Shown one piece after another: positions 14,248-15,510 of a DNA stretch of 15,510 nt. A program made the position numbers and the translations under genes. Source of the stretch: an uncultured Oscillospiraceae bacterium (GTDB taxonomy: Bacteria > Bacillota_A > Clostridia > Oscillospirales > Oscillospiraceae). Location: contig CALWWO010000145.1 in assembly GCA_944385265.1 (NCBI GenBank), positions 1-15,510 of the forward strand, read 5' to 3'. The first letter of the stretch is position 1. The number at the start of each line of letters is the position of its first letter. The notes under the pieces were generated by a model. That model searched no databases. It saw only the letters and a list, made by a program, of their open reading frames with translations, and was not told where the DNA came from.

Positions 14248-15117
14248 TTATATTAAAGCCGCCAATACTGTTGAAATATCCTCATTGATGCAAATTGACT
14301 GCTTTTCTATCCCTTTTGGGCAAACTGCTTCGCCATAATTTACGCAGGCGTATACCGCCTCTGGATTTTTTACTGTCATTCGCCAAAAAGGATACTTGAT
14401 AATCACAGGGGTGTTGTAGCCCACTCCGAGCTCTAAAAACAGTACACGCATATCTTTTCTTGTCCGCAGGAAATCCTCATACCGTTTTGCCGCGATATGC
14501 CATCCCTCATCCTCTGTAAATTTATCGTCTGCGCGCAAATTCATCGTCAAGGGCTTTCCGCAATTAGGGCATTTTGGTATAAGTTCGGACGGAATCTTCA
14601 TATGTTTTTGCTGTTTTACCATCTTGCGGACAATAGCTTCGTTTTCAAATGTTTCGTTACAGCACGGTTGGCTGCATTGAAACAGTCCGTAATCGCCCTG
14701 AGTATAAAATAAACGCTTTTTGTCAAATCCCGCTTTCTGAAAACAATGATCGACGTTAGTGCTTATCACAAAGTAATCTTTATTCTTCACCAGTTTGAGC
14801 AAATCACTATAAGTAGATTTCGGCGGATCCTGATAGCGGTTGACATAAATAAACCGGCTCCAGTACGCCCAGTATTCTTCCTGCGTTTTGAACGGGTAAA
14901 AGCCGCCGGAATACATATCGTGAAAGCCGTATTTTTCTTCAAAATCAGAAAAATATTGCTTGAAACGTACTCCACCATATTCAAATCCTGCCGATGTGGA
15001 AAGACCCGCGCCTGCGCCGATCACAACGGCGTCCGCATTGTCAAGTGCGTGTTTCAGTTTAATGATCTGCTCTAAGTAATTTTCGGTAGATGTTGTAGTC
15101 GCTTTCCTTAAAAACAT
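14248..15117 (-). CDS. sirTM: Class M sirtuin (SirTM), protein ADP-ribosyltransferase type
   Basis: NAD-dependent sirtuin-fold enzyme of 289 residues. Seen: GAGAGLS at 34-40 (NAD binding), TNVDH at 120-124 replacing the usual TQNID, Gln140 in TQGDYG where deacetylating sirtuins have the catalytic His, a zinc-type set of Cys148, Cys152/153, Cys183 and Cys186, and ELGVGYNTP at 229-237. The missing His and the adjoining macrodomain gene match the SirTM class, known in Staphylococcus and Streptococcus to ADP-ribosylate a lipoylated GcvH-like protein in an operon with a macrodomain. Transferase rather than deacylase activity here is by homology. The ATG at 15117 has GAGGTG upstream and overlaps the macrodomain gene by 59 nt. 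It is the last gene of its operon. Confidence 0.92.
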   Translation of the reverse strand: MFLRKATTTSTENYLEQIIKLKHALDNADAVVIGAGAGLSTSAGFEYGGVRFKQYFSDFEEKYGFHDMYSGGFYPFKTQEEYWAYWSRFIYVNRYQDPPKSTYSDLLKLVKNKDYFVISTNVDHCFQKAGFDKKRLFYTQGDYGLFQCSQPCCNETFENEAIVRKMVKQQKHMKIPSELIPKCPNCGKPLTMNLRADDKFTEDEGWHIAAKRYEDFLRTRKDMRVLFLELGVGYNTPVIIKYPFWRMTVKNPEAVYACVNYGEAVCPKGIEKQSICINEDISTVLAALI

Positions 15118-15510
15118 TGAAAATCACCTCGATCTTGCTGTGTGTCCGTTCTTTATATTTCCATACTGTTTCTACGGCAATTTTCGCCGCCCTATCAGGC
15201 GGGAAATGGAACTCGCCCGTGGAGATGCAGCAGAAGGCGATGCTGCCTATACCGTTTTGTCCGGCGAGCTCCATGCAGGAGCGGTAGCATGACGCGAGCA
15301 GCTTTTTATCTTTTTCAGTTAATTTACTCGTAACAATAGGACCGACTGTGTGAAGCACATATTTGCAAGGTAAATTAAAGGCAGGCGTTATTTTTGCACC
15401 TCCTGTTTTTTCTTCATGCCTTTGTCTTTTCATTATTTCCGCGCAAGCCAAGCGAAGCTGTACCCCCGCATAGGTGTGGATGGCGTTGTCGATGCAGCCA
15501 TGATTCTTAT
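15059..15510 (-). CDS. Macrodomain protein, SirTM-linked zinc-macrodomain type (partial, N-terminus outside window)
   Basis: C-terminal 149 residues of a macrodomain protein whose open frame continues past the right edge. Seen near the window end: HGCIDNAIHTYAGVQLRLAC, matching the catalytic/ADP-ribose loop of macrodomains linked to class M sirtuins, followed by KYVLHTVGPIV and AFCCISTGEFHFPPDRAAKIAVE, the two other family hallmarks. Proteins of this group remove ADP-ribose added by the sirtuin and are reported to carry zinc in the active site; the Cys and His in HGC are candidate ligands (inference). The gene overlaps the sirtuin start by 59 nt, so the two are likely translated together. The true start cannot be given. 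Confidence 0.9.
   Translation of the reverse strand, partial: KNHGCIDNAIHTYAGVQLRLACAEIMKRQRHEEKTGGAKITPAFNLPCKYVLHTVGPIVTSKLTEKDKKLLASCYRSCMELAGQNGIGSIAFCCISTGEFHFPPDRAAKIAVETVWKYKERTHSKIEVIFNVFKESDYNIYRKLLRADH

Noticed and set aside
1..15510. CRISPR arrays, tRNA or rRNA genes, phage or transposon genes
   Set aside because: I looked for regularly spaced repeats, tRNA-like cloverleaf ends and mobile-element domains and saw none.

Overview
The window looks like a chromosomal segment of a Gram-positive, probably anaerobic member of the Bacillota (Clostridia-like). The grounds are strong GGAGG-type ribosome binding sites, sigma-A promoters with near-consensus boxes, an XRE regulator with a TPR-like tail, a lipoprotein-anchored iron uptake system and an AI-2E family permease. 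Base composition is moderate. Except for two genes (an AI-2E permease and a TetR regulator), every gene lies on the minus strand. There are no tRNAs, rRNAs, insertion sequences or CRISPR arrays. No gene-free stretch exceeds about 210 bases.

Reading from left to right: (1) 47-1631 holds a two-gene operon of short-chain dehydrogenase/reductase (SDR) proteins. The first-transcribed one has lost the catalytic Tyr and Lys, so the pair looks like an active enzyme plus a pseudoenzyme partner; a perfect 11+11 bp inverted repeat lies over its promoter. (2) 1765-2587 is a six-helix membrane transporter behind a near-perfect promoter, a short structured leader and an 18-bp intrinsic terminator placed directly before the ribosome binding site. 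This is the layout of an attenuation riboswitch. (3) 2642-5150 is an XRE-TPR regulator divergent from an AI-2E family permease, with two similar 17-bp inverted repeats between them. (4) 5171-7897 is a P1B-type metal ATPase divergent from a TetR regulator. (5) 7923-12971 is an iron-siderophore ABC importer in yclNOPQ/fatDCAB order, preceded by its AraC-family regulator. A GTTAGC-N4-GCTAAC site occurs in front of both, once embedded in a perfect 40-bp palindrome. (6) 13009-14109 is a membrane-anchored alpha/beta hydrolase of the proline iminopeptidase type. (7) 14248-15510 is a class M sirtuin (SirTM) overlapping a macrodomain gene that runs off the right edge: a writer/eraser pair for protein ADP-ribosylation.

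The strongest candidates for something new are the leader RNA upstream of the membrane transporter (with a possible pseudoknot between aptamer and terminator loop), the SDR enzyme/pseudoenzyme pair, and the 40-bp palindrome shared in core with the AraC promoter region. All assignments come from reading motifs by eye; no database search was run.
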